17,224 nucleotides of DNA from Thiobacillus sp. (GTDB lineage Bacteria; Pseudomonadota; Gammaproteobacteria; Burkholderiales; Thiobacillaceae). Numbering within the stretch: position 1 is the stretch's first letter; each line of letters begins with the position of its first letter. Under the pieces are notes generated by a model that was not told the DNA's origin, made no database searches, and worked only from the letters and a program-made list of their open reading frames with translations. The stretch is taken from positions 1 to 17,224 of the forward strand of contig JAABQU010000239.1 in assembly GCA_011391285.1 (NCBI GenBank), written 5' to 3'. Positions 6,695 through 15,773 of this stretch are shown here, in pieces. A program made the position numbers and the translations under genes.

Positions 6695-7639
6695 CTAGAA
6701 CAGTTCGTCCCGGGACACGCCGCGCCGCCGCAACACCTGCCGCAGCATGCGCAGGGATTCCATCTGGATCTGGCGCACACGCTCGCGGGTCACCTGCAGT
6801 TCCAGCGCCAGGTCTTCCAGCGTGCAGGTCTCGTAGCCGTTCAGGCCAAAGCGCCGCTCGATCACCCAGCGCTGCTTGTCGTTCAATTGGGTCAGCCACT
6901 CGTGGACGTGGTGCGCGATCTCCTCGACCTGAAGCAGTTCGTCCGGTAAATGCGCGTTGTCGTCGGCGATGGCCTCGCCCAGCGACAGCGTGGGGTCGAC
7001 GTCAAGCGGCGCGTCGAGCGAGGCGACCCGCTCGTTCAACTGCATGATGCGGCGCACATCCTCGACCGTATGCCCGGTGAGCGCGGCAATATCGTCCGAG
7101 CTGGCATCGGTGACGCCATGGGTTTCCAGGTGGCGCTTGGCGCGCAGGTAAATGTTGAGTTCCTTGATAATGTGCACCGGCAGGCGGATGGTGCGCGACT
7201 GGTTCATGATCGCGCGCTCGATGTTCTGGCGGATCCACCAGGTGGCATAAGTCGAGAAGCGGAAGCCGCGCTCGGGATCGAATTTTTCCAGCGCGTGGAT
7301 CAGGCCGAGGTTGCCCTCCTCCACCAGGTCGAGCAGGGTCAGTCCGCGGTTGGCATAGTGCTTGGCGATGTTGACCACCAGCCGCAGGTTGCGCTCGATC
7401 ATGGTCTGGCGCGCCTCGAAGTCACCCCCGACCACGCGACGCGATAACGCGAATTCCTCTTCCGCCGTCAGCAGCGGTGATTGGCCGATTTCGTTGAGAT
7501 AGAGTTGGGTGACATCGACCTGCGGTTCGTCGAGGATGGCCGAGGCCAGTTCATCCGCCGAATCCAGTGCGGCGTGCTCCTCTGCCTCGTTCTCCTCAGG
7601 CGTCAGGTCATCCGGGTCTTCGCTGGAATCCTTGCTCAT
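6695..7639 (-). CDS. rpoS: RNA polymerase sigma factor RpoS (sigma-38)
   Basis: Sigma factor of the sigma-70 family, 314 residues, directing RNA polymerase to stationary-phase and stress genes. After an acidic N-terminal stretch (1-40), region 1.2 begins around [22 protein letters not shown] (42-63). Region 2, with core-binding and -10 recognition helices, spans about 77-150 ([32 protein letters not shown]). Region 3 follows (about 155-235), and region 4 with the -35 helix-turn-helix is about 245-305 ([14 protein letters not shown] segment at 283-292). Length is slightly below E. coli RpoS (330). The start ATG overlaps the nlpD stop by 4 bases (ATGA), with a GGAG ribosome site 5 bases upstream. 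In enterobacteria the main rpoS promoter lies inside nlpD; the same layout here suggests the same possibility, though I did not locate it. No obvious antisense leader structure is visible. Confidence 0.96.
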   Translation of the reverse strand: MSKDSSEDPDDLTPEENEAEEHAALDSADELASAILDEPQVDVTQLYLNEIGQSPLLTAEEEFALSRRVVGGDFEARQTMIERNLRLVVNIAKHYANRGLTLLDLVEEGNLGLIHALEKFDPERGFRFSTYATWWIRQNIERAIMNQSRTIRLPVHIIKELNIYLRAKRHLETHGVTDASSDDIAALTGHTVEDVRRIMQLNERVASLDAPLDVDPTLSLGEAIADDNAHLPDELLQVEEIAHHVHEWLTQLNDKQRWVIERRFGLNGYETCTLEDLALELQVTRERVRQIQMESLRMLRQVLRRRGVSRDELF

Positions 7640-8538
7640 GATCGCTCCGGAAGATAAATCAGGGGGTCGAGCGGCTTGCCGTAGCGGCGGATCTCAAAAT
7701 GCAGCTTGACCCGGTCGGCATCGCTGTCGCCCATCAGCGCGATCCGCTGTCCGGCCGTCACCTGCTCGCCCTCCTTCACCAGAATCGTTTCGTTGTGCGC
7801 ATAAGCCGAGAGGTACTCGCCCGCGTGCTTCACGATCAGCAGCCGCCCGTAACCGCGCAGGCCACTGCCGCTGTACACCACCTTGCCCGGGGCCACCGCC
7901 TTCACCGGCGCATTGCGCTGGCCGACGATATCGATGCCCTTGCCGCCCGCCGCACCAAAGCGCCCGGCCAGCGTGCCGTCGGCGGGCCACAGCCATTTAT
8001 CGAACGCGGGATTTTCAGCCGCAGCTGAAACTGGAGGTGCCGCAATCGGCGACGTCGAAGGCGGCGGCGTGACAACGGCAGGCGCAACGGCCACCGGACG
8101 GGGACTCGACACCTGCGCCCAGTTGGCCTCGGAATACGGCAGCAACACCGCTTGCGGTTCGCGCAGCTCGGTCGCTTCGGTCAGTGGCTTGGCCAGGGGT
8201 GCGGGCTCATCGTCGAGCGGTTTGATTTCGATCGCGCCCGACGGAGGCGTCAGCCGCAACACCTGGCCTACCAGAATACGATCGGCCGATTCAAGCTGGT
8301 TCCAGATGGCAATCTCGCGATAGTCGAGGCCGTTGGCAAACGCGATGGCATACAGCGTGTCGCCACGCTGAACGGTATGCAGGCCCGTGGTCGACGCCGC
8401 GATTTGCGGCGTGGCGGGGCGCGCGGCCTCGGACTTCCCAGCGGTGCGCGATCCGGAACGATCGCTCACCGGCGCCGGACCGGAAGCGGTGCAGCCCGCC
8501 AAACCCAACACCAGCACGCCGAGCCAGAGCCTGCTCAT
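7636..8538 (-). CDS. nlpD: NlpD-like lipoprotein with LysM and degenerate M23 (LytM) domains
   Basis: Protein of 300 residues. The N-terminus [16 protein letters not shown] is a lipoprotein signal with cysteine at 16 as the lipidation site. A LysM peptidoglycan-binding domain spans about 53-96 ([18 protein letters not shown]...[10 protein letters not shown]). A Pro/Ala-rich linker follows (110-178), then an M23/LytM domain (about 183-296) with [23 protein letters not shown] and [16 protein letters not shown]. Two zinc ligands of active M23 peptidases are replaced (Gly199 in the HxxxD position and Lys278 in HxH), as in E. coli NlpD. It is therefore expected to activate an amidase (AmiC type) at the septum and not to cut peptidoglycan itself. 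It overlaps pcm upstream and rpoS downstream by 4 bases each (ATGA), which implies translational coupling. The gene order surE-pcm-nlpD-rpoS is conserved in proteobacteria. Confidence 0.94.
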   Translation of the reverse strand: MSRLWLGVLVLGLAGCTASGPAPVSDRSGSRTAGKSEAARPATPQIAASTTGLHTVQRGDTLYAIAFANGLDYREIAIWNQLESADRILVGQVLRLTPPSGAIEIKPLDDEPAPLAKPLTEATELREPQAVLLPYSEANWAQVSSPRPVAVAPAVVTPPPSTSPIAAPPVSAAAENPAFDKWLWPADGTLAGRFGAAGGKGIDIVGQRNAPVKAVAPGKVVYSGSGLRGYGRLLIVKHAGEYLSAYAHNETILVKEGEQVTAGQRIALMGDSDADRVKLHFEIRRYGKPLDPLIYLPERS

Positions 8539-9215
8539 GCCACCCCCGGAAGCAGCGGAACGAACTTCACGCCTTCAAGCAGACGCTCGGTGTAGGCATC
8601 GCCCTGACGTTCCACCACGCAAAGCGTCTGCGTGGCATTGCCGAGCGGCATCACCAGGCGTCCGCCATCGGCCAGTTGCGACAGCAGCTCCTGAGGCACC
8701 TCGGAAAACGCCGCCGCGATCACGATGGCGTCGAACGGCGCGAAATCCTTCGCCCCGTGCATGCCGTCGCCGTGCTTGGGCTTGACGTTGTTGACCCGCA
8801 GTTCGCGCAGGCGCACACGGGTCTTGCCGACCAGCGCGGCGATGCGCTCCATCGACACCACTTCGCGCGCGAGCTTGGCCAGCACCGCAGCCTGATAGCC
8901 GCAGCCCAGGCCGATTTCCAGCACGCGTCCGAGCGGGTGGCCGGCGCCGTTCTCGCCGTGCCGGGCCAGTTCGGCCATGCGCGCGACGATGTAGGGGTTT
9001 GAAATGGTCTGACCGAAACCGATCGGCAGCGCGGTGTCTTCGTAGGCGCGCGATTCCAGCGCCTGGTCGACGAACAGGTGACGCGGCACACCGCCCATTG
9101 CGGCCAGGACGGTCTCGTCCCTGATGCCCTGTTCACGCAGGCGCTCGACCATGCGGCCGCGCGTACGCGCGGAAGTCATGCCGATGCCGGCGCGGGAGCT
9201 CAGGGTTTCAGCCAT
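8535..9215 (-). CDS. pcm: protein-L-isoaspartate O-methyltransferase
   Basis: SAM-dependent methyltransferase, 226 residues from the ATG at 9215, that methylates L-isoaspartyl residues in aged proteins so they can revert to aspartate. Family signatures are [39 protein letters not shown] (42-80) and SAM motif [17 protein letters not shown] (98-113); the usual glycine-threonine/serine-glycine core reads Gly-Leu-Gly here. Later motifs are GDGMHG (149-154), [32 protein letters not shown] (161-192). An alternative ATG at 9179 would remove 12 residues and give the more common start [10 protein letters not shown]; neither start has a strong ribosome site. With the 9215 start it overlaps the surE end by 16 bases; the 9179 start would leave a gap of about 20 bases. 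It overlaps nlpD by 4 bases. Confidence 0.95.
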   Translation of the reverse strand: MAETLSSRAGIGMTSARTRGRMVERLREQGIRDETVLAAMGGVPRHLFVDQALESRAYEDTALPIGFGQTISNPYIVARMAELARHGENGAGHPLGRVLEIGLGCGYQAAVLAKLAREVVSMERIAALVGKTRVRLRELRVNNVKPKHGDGMHGAKDFAPFDAIVIAAAFSEVPQELLSQLADGGRLVMPLGNATQTLCVVERQGDAYTERLLEGVKFVPLLPGVA

Positions 9216-9943
9216 GCGTTCACGCTGTCCATCTGGCTGAAACGGGTGAGATCCATTTGCAGCGGGGTGATCGAAACGAAGCCATTGGCCACGGCATGGA
9301 AATCGGTGCCCTCGCCCGCGTCCTGCGCGGCACCCGCGGCGCCCACCCAGTACACGACCTGCCCGCGCGGATTGGTGGACTTCACCACCGATTCGGCCTT
9401 GTGCCGCTTGCCCAGCCGGGTCACGCTGAGGCCACCGAGATCGTCCCAGGCGCGGTCCGGCACGTTGACATTGAGCAGCATCGGCTCGGTCGGCGGCTGC
9501 CGCTGGATGCGCTGCACCAGTTCGGCCACCACGCGCGCGGCGGTGTCGAAGTGCACCGCATTGTGGTTGGCGAGCGAAACCGCGATCGACGGTATGCCCA
9601 GCAGATAGCCTTCGGTGGCGGCGGCCACCGTGCCGGAATAAATCGTGTCGTCGCCCATGTTGGCGCCGTGGTTGATGCCGGAAATCACCATGTCCGGCAT
9701 ATGGTCCAGCATGCCGGTGACCGCCAGATGAACGCAGTCGGTCGGCGTGCCGTTGACGTAGTAGAACCCGCCCGGCGCCTGGCGCAGCATCAGCGGACGA
9801 TCGAGCGTGAGCGAATTGGAGGCACCGCTGCGGTCGCGCTCCGGCGCCACCACGGTGATGTCGGCCAGCGGCTCCAGCATGCGCGCCAGCGCGGCCAGGC
9901 CGGGGGCAAAGTAACCGTCGTCGTTGGACAGCAGGATGCGCAT
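9200..9943 (-). CDS. surE: 5'/3'-nucleotidase SurE
   Basis: Metal-dependent phosphatase of 247 residues acting on nucleoside monophosphates, with a role in stationary-phase survival. The N-terminal metal site [16 protein letters not shown] contains Asn7, Asp8 and Asp9. Ser39 lies in [15 protein letters not shown], and the third metal region is [23 protein letters not shown] (87-109, with Asn91). [10 protein letters not shown] (65-74) is also typical. The start is the ATG at 9943: conserved sequence begins at its first residue, and GGAGG lies 9 bases upstream. An in-frame ATG at 9979 would add 12 residues of no family likeness. The gene precedes pcm, the classical pairing, and is separated from tamB by 103 bases holding a possible promoter. 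Confidence 0.96.
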   Translation of the reverse strand: MRILLSNDDGYFAPGLAALARMLEPLADITVVAPERDRSGASNSLTLDRPLMLRQAPGGFYYVNGTPTDCVHLAVTGMLDHMPDMVISGINHGANMGDDTIYSGTVAAATEGYLLGIPSIAVSLANHNAVHFDTAARVVAELVQRIQRQPPTEPMLLNVNVPDRAWDDLGGLSVTRLGKRHKAESVVKSTNPRGQVVYWVGAAGAAQDAGEGTDFHAVANGFVSITPLQMDLTRFSQMDSVNAWLKP

Positions 9944-10021
9944 CAGCGGCTGCCTCCGGGCGAGGCAGGCAATCGGCACAGTGAATTCATTGCGGTGATG
10001 CGGACGTCGAACATGCGCCCG

Positions 10022-10030
10022 ATTCTAACA
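10022..10030 (-). promoter_or_regulatory. possible extended -10 promoter upstream of surE
   Basis: On the minus strand, TGTTAGAAT combines a TGn extension with TAGAAT (5 of 6 matches to TATAAT). It lies about 80 bases before the surE start, in the only sizeable gap of the tamA-to-yrfG gene run. A convincing -35 box is absent (CTGAAC at 17-base spacing is a poor match), which extended -10 promoters tolerate. If real, surE-pcm-nlpD-rpoS could be expressed separately from tamAB. Confidence 0.35.
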
Positions 10031-10046
10031 TCGTGGCTCAAACTGT

Positions 10047-13000
10047 TCAGTCGTAATCCCGGGTGTAAAACACATCGAAACTGCTCTCCACGCCGGCCCC
10101 TGCTTCCAGCCGCACATGCGGCGACAGCTGATACAACACTTTCACCACCTGACTGAGGCCATCGAGGCTCTGCTCGTAGCTCAGGGTGACGCGCGAGGAA
10201 ATCCGCTTGCCGACGCTGACGAAGGTGGTCCCGAGGTCTTCGCCCTCGCCCCCGCGCACGCCAAAACTGTCGATATGCAGCGCATCAGCCAGCTCCGCCT
10301 GGGTGCTCACCGATTCTGCCTGGCTCAGCAAGGCCCCGGCGGCCAGTTGCAGCAATGCAAACTCCTGCTGGCCGCCCCCTTCCAGGCCATGCCCCAGCAC
10401 CAGCCAGGACAGCTTTTCCGAGTCGGGCATGGCCGGATCGGAATACAGCTTCACCAGCGGGCGCTGCACCGTGCCACCGACCTGCACCCCCACCTTGACG
10501 CTCGACGTCTTGCGCACCGCCAGCACGTCAAGACCGGGGTTGTCGATCGGGCCGACAAAACGTAACTGGCCCCGCTCGATGTCCAGCGTCTGACCATAGG
10601 CCGCGAAGCGCCCTTGTTCCACCCGGATCGCCCCCTCGCCTCGCAAAATCTCGGCTGCCGTGAACACGCGCAATGCCCCACCCAGCCGCGCGTCCAGCCC
10701 GCCCCCCTTGAACAGGAAATCGTCGCCCAGGTTGAGCTTCAGATCGAGTACCAGCGGAAAACGCTGGCTGGCCGACTTTTCTCGTGGCGGCTGCCCGACG
10801 ATGACCACATCGTCCGACAATGCGGGCCGGCTCGCTTCCGGAATTTCCAGTCGGGCATGGTCGGCCTTGAGTTCGCCCGTCAACTGCAGGCGTTTCTGGT
10901 CGAGTCCGAGGTGGGTGATTCCGGAAACGATCACGCGACGGTCACTGCGGTTGGTGGCGGCAAACTTCTCAAAACTCAACGTGATTCCCGCCTGCGGATT
11001 GCTCAGCTGTCCCTCGCCGCTCACCACGATGCGGCCGCCCCCGCCCTTGATCTCACTGGCCCCGATCAGCTCGCCCTGCTGCACCCGCACGCGGTCGTCG
11101 GCCAAAATCAGTTTCAGCGTGCCGTCGGTGATGGCAATGCCTTGCTCCGGCATGGCAAAACGGATCCGGCTGGCATCGATCTGGCCGTCGATGCGCGGCG
11201 CCGCCAGGCTGCCGCTGCCTGTGAGCTGGGCGGCCAGGTGGGCGTCGGCGCGTATGCCCACCGGAATCAAAGGTTTGGCCAGGCGCAGATCGGGCAAATC
11301 GAACTGAGCGGTCCAGGCAAGCGGTGCGGTGCGCGGCAGGACGAACAGCGCGCCCTCGCGTTGCAGCGTGGCGCGGCCTTCGGCACGCAACTGGCCGGCT
11401 TCGCGGCTGGCCGCCTCGGCACGCGCTGTGACACGGCCAGACTCGGCGCCGAGGTCGAGGGCGAGCGTGGTCAGGCCCATATCCAGCGCCGGATCGGTGA
11501 GGCGCACGTCGCCCGACTGGCGGCGCAGCCGCAACTGGCCGTCGAGGCTGTCGCCGGCCCGCAGATTCCAGTCGCCCTCAAGTCTCAGGTCGGTGGTAAA
11601 GGGCGGTGGCGATTCCAGCAGCGACAGCAGCGGCGCCAGCGGCAGATTGGTCAGCGTGCCGCGACTGGAGAACTGCGTGCCCTGCAGGTTGAACTGCTCG
11701 ACCGTCACCCGGCCGCCCGCAACGGTCAGCGCCAGTTGGTTTACCTGCTGCTGTTGCTGCGACAGCAGCAGCGTGGCCGGAGAGATCAGTGCCATCGGCC
11801 AGGGACCCTCCGCCGTGGCCTGGTTCAGTTGGCCGCGCCAGACTTGCTGCGCATCCAGCCCCCCCGCCAGGCTCGCGACCAGATGCCAATCGCGCGAGCG
11901 GGCGTCGAGCGCCAGCGTGTGGGCATTGCGGCGGCCCTGCAGGTTGGCGCGCACCTCGCTCAGGCGCTGCCCGGCCAACGTCACCCCACGCGCGTCGAGC
12001 TTGCCGTTGAAAGCACCGTCGGCGGTGGCCCGCAAATCGAGCTGCAGGTTAAGCGACTCGGCAGCGATGTCGCTTGGCAGACGCAGTCCGCTGGCGGCAA
12101 CCACCCCCTCGATCTGCGGCGCAGCGGGGTCGCCGCTCACGCTGCCGCGGCTGGTGAGGCGCCCGGCCAGGCCCAGGTTCAATCTGCCCAGCGCGGGGGC
12201 GTCGATGTCCCAGCCGAGGCGGTCGCCGGCGCGGCCATAGGCCCCTTTCAGCTTCGCCAGGTTGCCTGCCAGATTCAGATCGACGTCGGCATCGGCAAGG
12301 TGACGGTTTTCATAGCGCAGCCGGCCTTTCCCACTGACCGGCCGCCCTTCGAGTTCGCCCGGTGGCAGGGTGAACTGCGTATACAGCCGCAGTTCGGGCG
12401 CGAGTGCGCCACTCGCCTCGCCGCGCGCATTGAGCCGACCACGCGGAAATTTTCCGAAACGCGCCGGGTTGATTTGTGCGGCATCGAACTCGGCTGAAAA
12501 CGAACGGCCGGCATCCAGTTGCAACACGCCCTTCGCGGTCAGGTGTCCTTCCTGCCCGCTGAAGTCGGCCGATTCCAGATGCAGCGCCGCATCGCCATGG
12601 CTCAAGGTGAAGCGACCCTGCCCCCAGCTTTCGCTGACTTCGGCGTCGAGCGTCTGGCGCGCCGCATCGCCTGCGAGTTTCAGCGTCGTCTTGATCTGCG
12701 TCGCATTCAGGTCGCTGTGCAGGCCGGCCAGATCCAGGCGCGGGCTGGCAAGGTTCACCGTAAAGCGGCCGTCGCGCCACTGGCCGTCGCCGGAAAACTG
12801 CCCGGCTGTGCCGAGGTCGATCGCCAGCGCGCTGAAATCGGCACGCGTGGCATCGCCCAGCACCGCGCCGGTGAGATTGGCCAGCGGCAGGCGTTGCTGG
12901 TCGAGCCGTCCGGCCAGCCGGTTGCTCAGGCTGAACGTGCCCAGCAGGCGCTCGCCTGGCTGCCCCTCGAACACGCCGGAAAATGCCAGATCGGCGCTGG

Positions 13001-13790
13001 GTGCGTCCGCCGCGAACTGGCGCGGGTCGATGCCCTCGCCCGCCACCAGCAGCCGGCGCAGGCGGACCTTCGCAAAGGGCGCGGCCTCGCCGCTGGCAAG
13101 CAGGCTCATCCCTTCAGCAGCACCGTCCAGCCGGAATTGCATGGCAGCCAGCGCACCCTTCAATTCGAGCCGCGCCGTCAGCGGCAGGGGATCGCTGCGC
13201 ATCGCGTCGATCCGGCCCTGTAATGCAAACGGCGCGTCCTTGCCAAGCTCGAGTTCGCCGCGCAAATCCGCCCAGGGTGATTCCAGCGTCGCCCCGGTCA
13301 GCCGGTAGCGCGCACCGGTGCCATCGAGGCGTGCCCTGATATTGCGAAAGCTCAGCGCCTGGCCTGAGTCGATCAGGTCCAACCGCGCCAGATCGATCAC
13401 CTGCACGCGCAGGTCGAGCGGCAGGCGCAGGCTGACGGGCAGTTCGGGCGGTGTCGGGTCCTCTTTGAGCGTCTCGATCCGCAGCGTCTGCGCCGCCAGT
13501 AGGTCGATCTCGACCTGGCGCCGCCACAGCGCGCGCGGCTGCCATTCCACGTGCAGATTTTCAATCTCGATGCGCTGCGTGTCGGTGACGAGGATCAGCC
13601 TGCGAATGCCGAGCGGCGCCCCGAGGTGGCCCTCGACGCCTTCAAACTTGAACTGCCCGCCGCTGAGCGTGCTTGCCGTTTCGGTCAGCCAGCGAAAGCC
13701 GCTGGAAGTGGCTGCCAGCCATGCGACAGACGCAAGCAGTACCGTCAGCAAGGCCAGCAAGCCGGCCGCGCCCCAGGCCAGGCGCTTCAA
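10047..13790 (-). CDS. tamB: translocation and assembly module subunit TamB
   Basis: Large AsmA-like/DUF490 protein of 1247 residues, close to the usual 1200-1300. It is anchored in the inner membrane by one N-terminal segment (about 6-27, GAAGLLALLTVLLASVAWLAA) and spans the periplasm as a long beta-helical groove. With TamA it helps insert autotransporters and other outer-membrane proteins, and related proteins are implicated in phospholipid transport. Repeated AsmA-like phrases such as FNLQGTQFSSRGTLTNLPLAPLL and FRNIRARLDGTGARYRLTGATLESPWADLRGELEL fill the middle. The C-terminal domain includes GAIRVEQGRFAAYGQTLDIERGQLRFVGP, IDNPGLDVLAVRK and SWLVLGHGLEGGGQQEFALLQLAAGALLSQAES, and ends in SFDVFYTRDYD. 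The start is TTG at 13790: it overlaps the tamA stop (TTGA), and the membrane anchor follows within 6 residues. GGAG sits only 2 bases before it, so coupling to tamA translation is likely. Confidence 0.95.
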   Translation of the reverse strand: MKRLAWGAAGLLALLTVLLASVAWLAATSSGFRWLTETASTLSGGQFKFEGVEGHLGAPLGIRRLILVTDTQRIEIENLHVEWQPRALWRRQVEIDLLAAQTLRIETLKEDPTPPELPVSLRLPLDLRVQVIDLARLDLIDSGQALSFRNIRARLDGTGARYRLTGATLESPWADLRGELELGKDAPFALQGRIDAMRSDPLPLTARLELKGALAAMQFRLDGAAEGMSLLASGEAAPFAKVRLRRLLVAGEGIDPRQFAADAPSADLAFSGVFEGQPGERLLGTFSLSNRLAGRLDQQRLPLANLTGAVLGDATRADFSALAIDLGTAGQFSGDGQWRDGRFTVNLASPRLDLAGLHSDLNATQIKTTLKLAGDAARQTLDAEVSESWGQGRFTLSHGDAALHLESADFSGQEGHLTAKGVLQLDAGRSFSAEFDAAQINPARFGKFPRGRLNARGEASGALAPELRLYTQFTLPPGELEGRPVSGKGRLRYENRHLADADVDLNLAGNLAKLKGAYGRAGDRLGWDIDAPALGRLNLGLAGRLTSRGSVSGDPAAPQIEGVVAASGLRLPSDIAAESLNLQLDLRATADGAFNGKLDARGVTLAGQRLSEVRANLQGRRNAHTLALDARSRDWHLVASLAGGLDAQQVWRGQLNQATAEGPWPMALISPATLLLSQQQQQVNQLALTVAGGRVTVEQFNLQGTQFSSRGTLTNLPLAPLLSLLESPPPFTTDLRLEGDWNLRAGDSLDGQLRLRRQSGDVRLTDPALDMGLTTLALDLGAESGRVTARAEAASREAGQLRAEGRATLQREGALFVLPRTAPLAWTAQFDLPDLRLAKPLIPVGIRADAHLAAQLTGSGSLAAPRIDGQIDASRIRFAMPEQGIAITDGTLKLILADDRVRVQQGELIGASEIKGGGGRIVVSGEGQLSNPQAGITLSFEKFAATNRSDRRVIVSGITHLGLDQKRLQLTGELKADHARLEIPEASRPALSDDVVIVGQPPREKSASQRFPLVLDLKLNLGDDFLFKGGGLDARLGGALRVFTAAEILRGEGAIRVEQGRFAAYGQTLDIERGQLRFVGPIDNPGLDVLAVRKTSSVKVGVQVGGTVQRPLVKLYSDPAMPDSEKLSWLVLGHGLEGGGQQEFALLQLAAGALLSQAESVSTQAELADALHIDSFGVRGGEGEDLGTTFVSVGKRISSRVTLSYEQSLDGLSQVVKVLYQLSPHVRLEAGAGVESSFDVFYTRDYD

Positions 13791-15562
13791 AACTCCACCC
13801 CCAGCGAGAAATGCAGACGGAATTCGTCCCTGTCTTCGCCATACGCCAGATCGAGATTGATCGGGCCCACCGGCGTGCGGTAGCGCGCGCCAACGCCGTA
13901 GCCGAACACCGGTGACAGGGCGCCGACGCTGTCGGCCGCATCGCCCGCATCGACGAACACGGCCATGCCCCAGTTGCCTTCGAAAAAATAGTTGTATTCG
14001 GCACTGGCGGTGGCCAGATAACGCACCGACTCCACTCCGCCGGCGAGCTCGCGCCCCAGGCTCTGGTAGGCATAGCCGCGCACCGAGTTGTCACCGCCGG
14101 CGCGGAACAGGAAATCGGTGGGAATGCCCTCCAGCCTGTCCGACAGCACGCTGCCGAACTCACCGCGCAGGATCAGCCGGCCCTTGTCTCCTGCGCGGAA
14201 ATACTGGGTGTGGCGGCCGTACAGGCGGACGAAAGTCGTGTCCGACAGCAAGGCCTCAGCCGCGCCGCCGCCCTGCAGGTTCAGCACATACCCGCGCCGC
14301 GGATAAAACGTGCGTCCCACCGTGCGCTGGGTCCACGAATAGTTGGCGATCAGCGCCTCATTGCGCGCGTCGAGCACATCGCCGATTTCCTGCTTTTCAT
14401 TCTGGTACTGCAAGGACACGGTGGCTTCGATCTGGCCGCGCGTGCGGGTGCGCTTGGCGATCAGCACGGAGGATTGCGTTTCCTGCCCCTCGATGTCTTC
14501 CTGCTTCAGCTGTGCGCCTAGGCTGTTTTCGTACCCCTTGGCATTGCGCGGCCAGGCCAATTCCGCCTCCCCGGTCTGGCGTTCCGTTTCCAGGCGCGCA
14601 TCCAGCTTCAGGCGCAAGCCCTGCTCCAGAATGTTCCGGTGCAGCCAGGTCCCGCTCACCCGCGCGCCCGTGTCGGTACTGAAACCGGCGCCCACGCTGA
14701 CCATTTTTGTCGGCCGCTCCACCACTTCCACCTGGATCGGTACCGTCGCTGCCAGCGCCGGATCCGGTTCGATCCGGACTACGGCCTGCGCATAGTAGCC
14801 GCTGGTTTCCAGTGCGGCCTGATAGTCCAGCAGACCCTGCTGACTGACACGCTGTCCGGGCGTCAACGGGCTCAGGTGGCGGATGATCGATTCGGGGTAA
14901 CGCTGGCTTCCGCTGATGACGGGCTCGCCGTAGAAGAAAGCCGGCCCGCTGTCCACCGTAAGCGCCAGGTCCGCCGACTGCGTGGCCGGATCGATGCGCG
15001 CCTCGCTCGCCGCCAGCCGCGCCGCCGGATAACGTCCTGCCAGCAACGAGCCCAGCAGCGCCGCCTTGGCGGCACTCCAGTCGGCCTGGCGAAACGGCAT
15101 CTCGGGTTGCAGCGTGAATCCGCGCTCAGTGCGTCGGCGCAAACGCGCCTCGTCCTCAGCGGCCAGCGCCCCGGTAAAGTCGATCTTCACCGAGCGGACC
15201 CGGGTACGCGGCCCCGGGTTCACCGTGTATTGCAGCACCCAGTCATCCTCGACGCGCGTCAGCGTGCTGTCGACCTGCGGCGAAAAATAGCCCTCGGTCG
15301 CCAGCAATTCGCGCGCCGTGTCTTCACTCAAGAGGCGCAGCCGCGCCAGTTCCGCCTCATCCAGCGTTTCACCCAATCCGGCACTCAGTCGCGCGGCCCG
15401 GGCCGTTTCCAGATGCTGCGTCAGCAGCGCCTTGAGCTCACCCGGTGCCTCCACCTCCACCCTCAGCGCGTACGCCGGCGACACGCTCAGCGCGAAGCAG
15501 ATCAAAAGGGCTTTGAAAAAACGAGTGGGCACGACGATCCAAGGGCTAAACAGTCGGGCCAT
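13787..15562 (-). CDS. tamA: outer-membrane assembly protein TamA (Omp85/BamA superfamily)
   Basis: Omp85-family protein of 591 residues from the ATG at 15562, similar to E. coli TamA (577). A signal peptide (FFKALLICFALSVSPAYA, about 15-32) precedes POTRA domains (about 33-284; the segment LSEDTARELLATEGYFSPQVDSTL is typical POTRA 1). A 16-strand beta-barrel follows, containing GRTFYPRRGYVLNLQGGG and the family VRGY motif of loop 6 (FRAGGDNSVRGYAYQSLG, VRGY at 494-497). It ends in the outer-membrane beta-signal LHFSLGVEF. It works with TamB in outer-membrane protein insertion. The start is uncertain: TTG at 15589 (600 residues), ATG at 15562, or GTG at 15532 (581 residues, beginning directly at a normal-looking signal peptide). 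None has a good ribosome site. The mature protein is the same in all cases. Confidence 0.93.
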   Translation of the reverse strand: MARLFSPWIVVPTRFFKALLICFALSVSPAYALRVEVEAPGELKALLTQHLETARAARLSAGLGETLDEAELARLRLLSEDTARELLATEGYFSPQVDSTLTRVEDDWVLQYTVNPGPRTRVRSVKIDFTGALAAEDEARLRRRTERGFTLQPEMPFRQADWSAAKAALLGSLLAGRYPAARLAASEARIDPATQSADLALTVDSGPAFFYGEPVISGSQRYPESIIRHLSPLTPGQRVSQQGLLDYQAALETSGYYAQAVVRIEPDPALAATVPIQVEVVERPTKMVSVGAGFSTDTGARVSGTWLHRNILEQGLRLKLDARLETERQTGEAELAWPRNAKGYENSLGAQLKQEDIEGQETQSSVLIAKRTRTRGQIEATVSLQYQNEKQEIGDVLDARNEALIANYSWTQRTVGRTFYPRRGYVLNLQGGGAAEALLSDTTFVRLYGRHTQYFRAGDKGRLILRGEFGSVLSDRLEGIPTDFLFRAGGDNSVRGYAYQSLGRELAGGVESVRYLATASAEYNYFFEGNWGMAVFVDAGDAADSVGALSPVFGYGVGARYRTPVGPINLDLAYGEDRDEFRLHFSLGVEF

Positions 15563-15690
15563 TCTAGAGGTCGGCACGGTATCGAGCAAAACTGCGGGCG
15601 GGGCAACCGGGAGCGATCTGCCGTCCAGAACAGCTGCCTTATGGAATGCGTTGGCCTCGATGCGCCCTGTTCGAACCGCACGCCGGCCCG

Positions 15691-15719
15691 GTGAACGTCT
15701 GCGGCCGTTTGGTTATGAT
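15691..15719 (+). promoter_or_regulatory. weak candidate promoter for the lipoprotein gene
   Basis: GTGAAC (15691-15696) and TATGAT (15714-15719, 5 of 6 matches to TATAAT) are 17 bases apart on the plus strand, about 55 bases before the ATG at 15774. The -35 box is poor. A small dyad CGTTA-ACAA-TAACG (15736-15749) lies between it and the gene and could be an operator half-site pair; this is speculative. Confidence 0.3.
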
Positions 15720-15773
15720 GACGACTCCAGAAAATCGTTAACAATAACGCCGCATGCGCTTCAGGGAACACTC

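Noticed and set aside
6639..6899. N-terminal extension of the nucleotidase frame into rpoS
   Set aside because: YrfG-like sequence begins at the ATG at 6638 with a good ribosome site. The upstream part overlaps the rpoS 3' end and has low-complexity Arg/Ala/Pro content.
11745..11773. CTG/CAG-rich stretch resembling a trinucleotide repeat or hairpin
   Set aside because: It encodes the Leu-Ser-Gln5 run of TamB; the inverted symmetry follows from Leu (CTG) and Gln (CAG) codons next to each other, so no separate function is needed.
10614..12497. Long plus-strand open frame (627 codons) opposite tamB
   Set aside because: It is a codon-bias shadow of GC-rich tamB: the translation is rich in Arg, Gln, Ala and Gly with no domain-like pattern, and it has no ribosome site. 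Similar shadows lie opposite hom (2553-3998) and alaA (4008-5504).
15318..15773. N-terminal extension of the lipoprotein frame
   Set aside because: The extension runs antisense to tamA and contains no initiation signal. The lipoprotein signal peptide and ribosome site fix the start at 15774.
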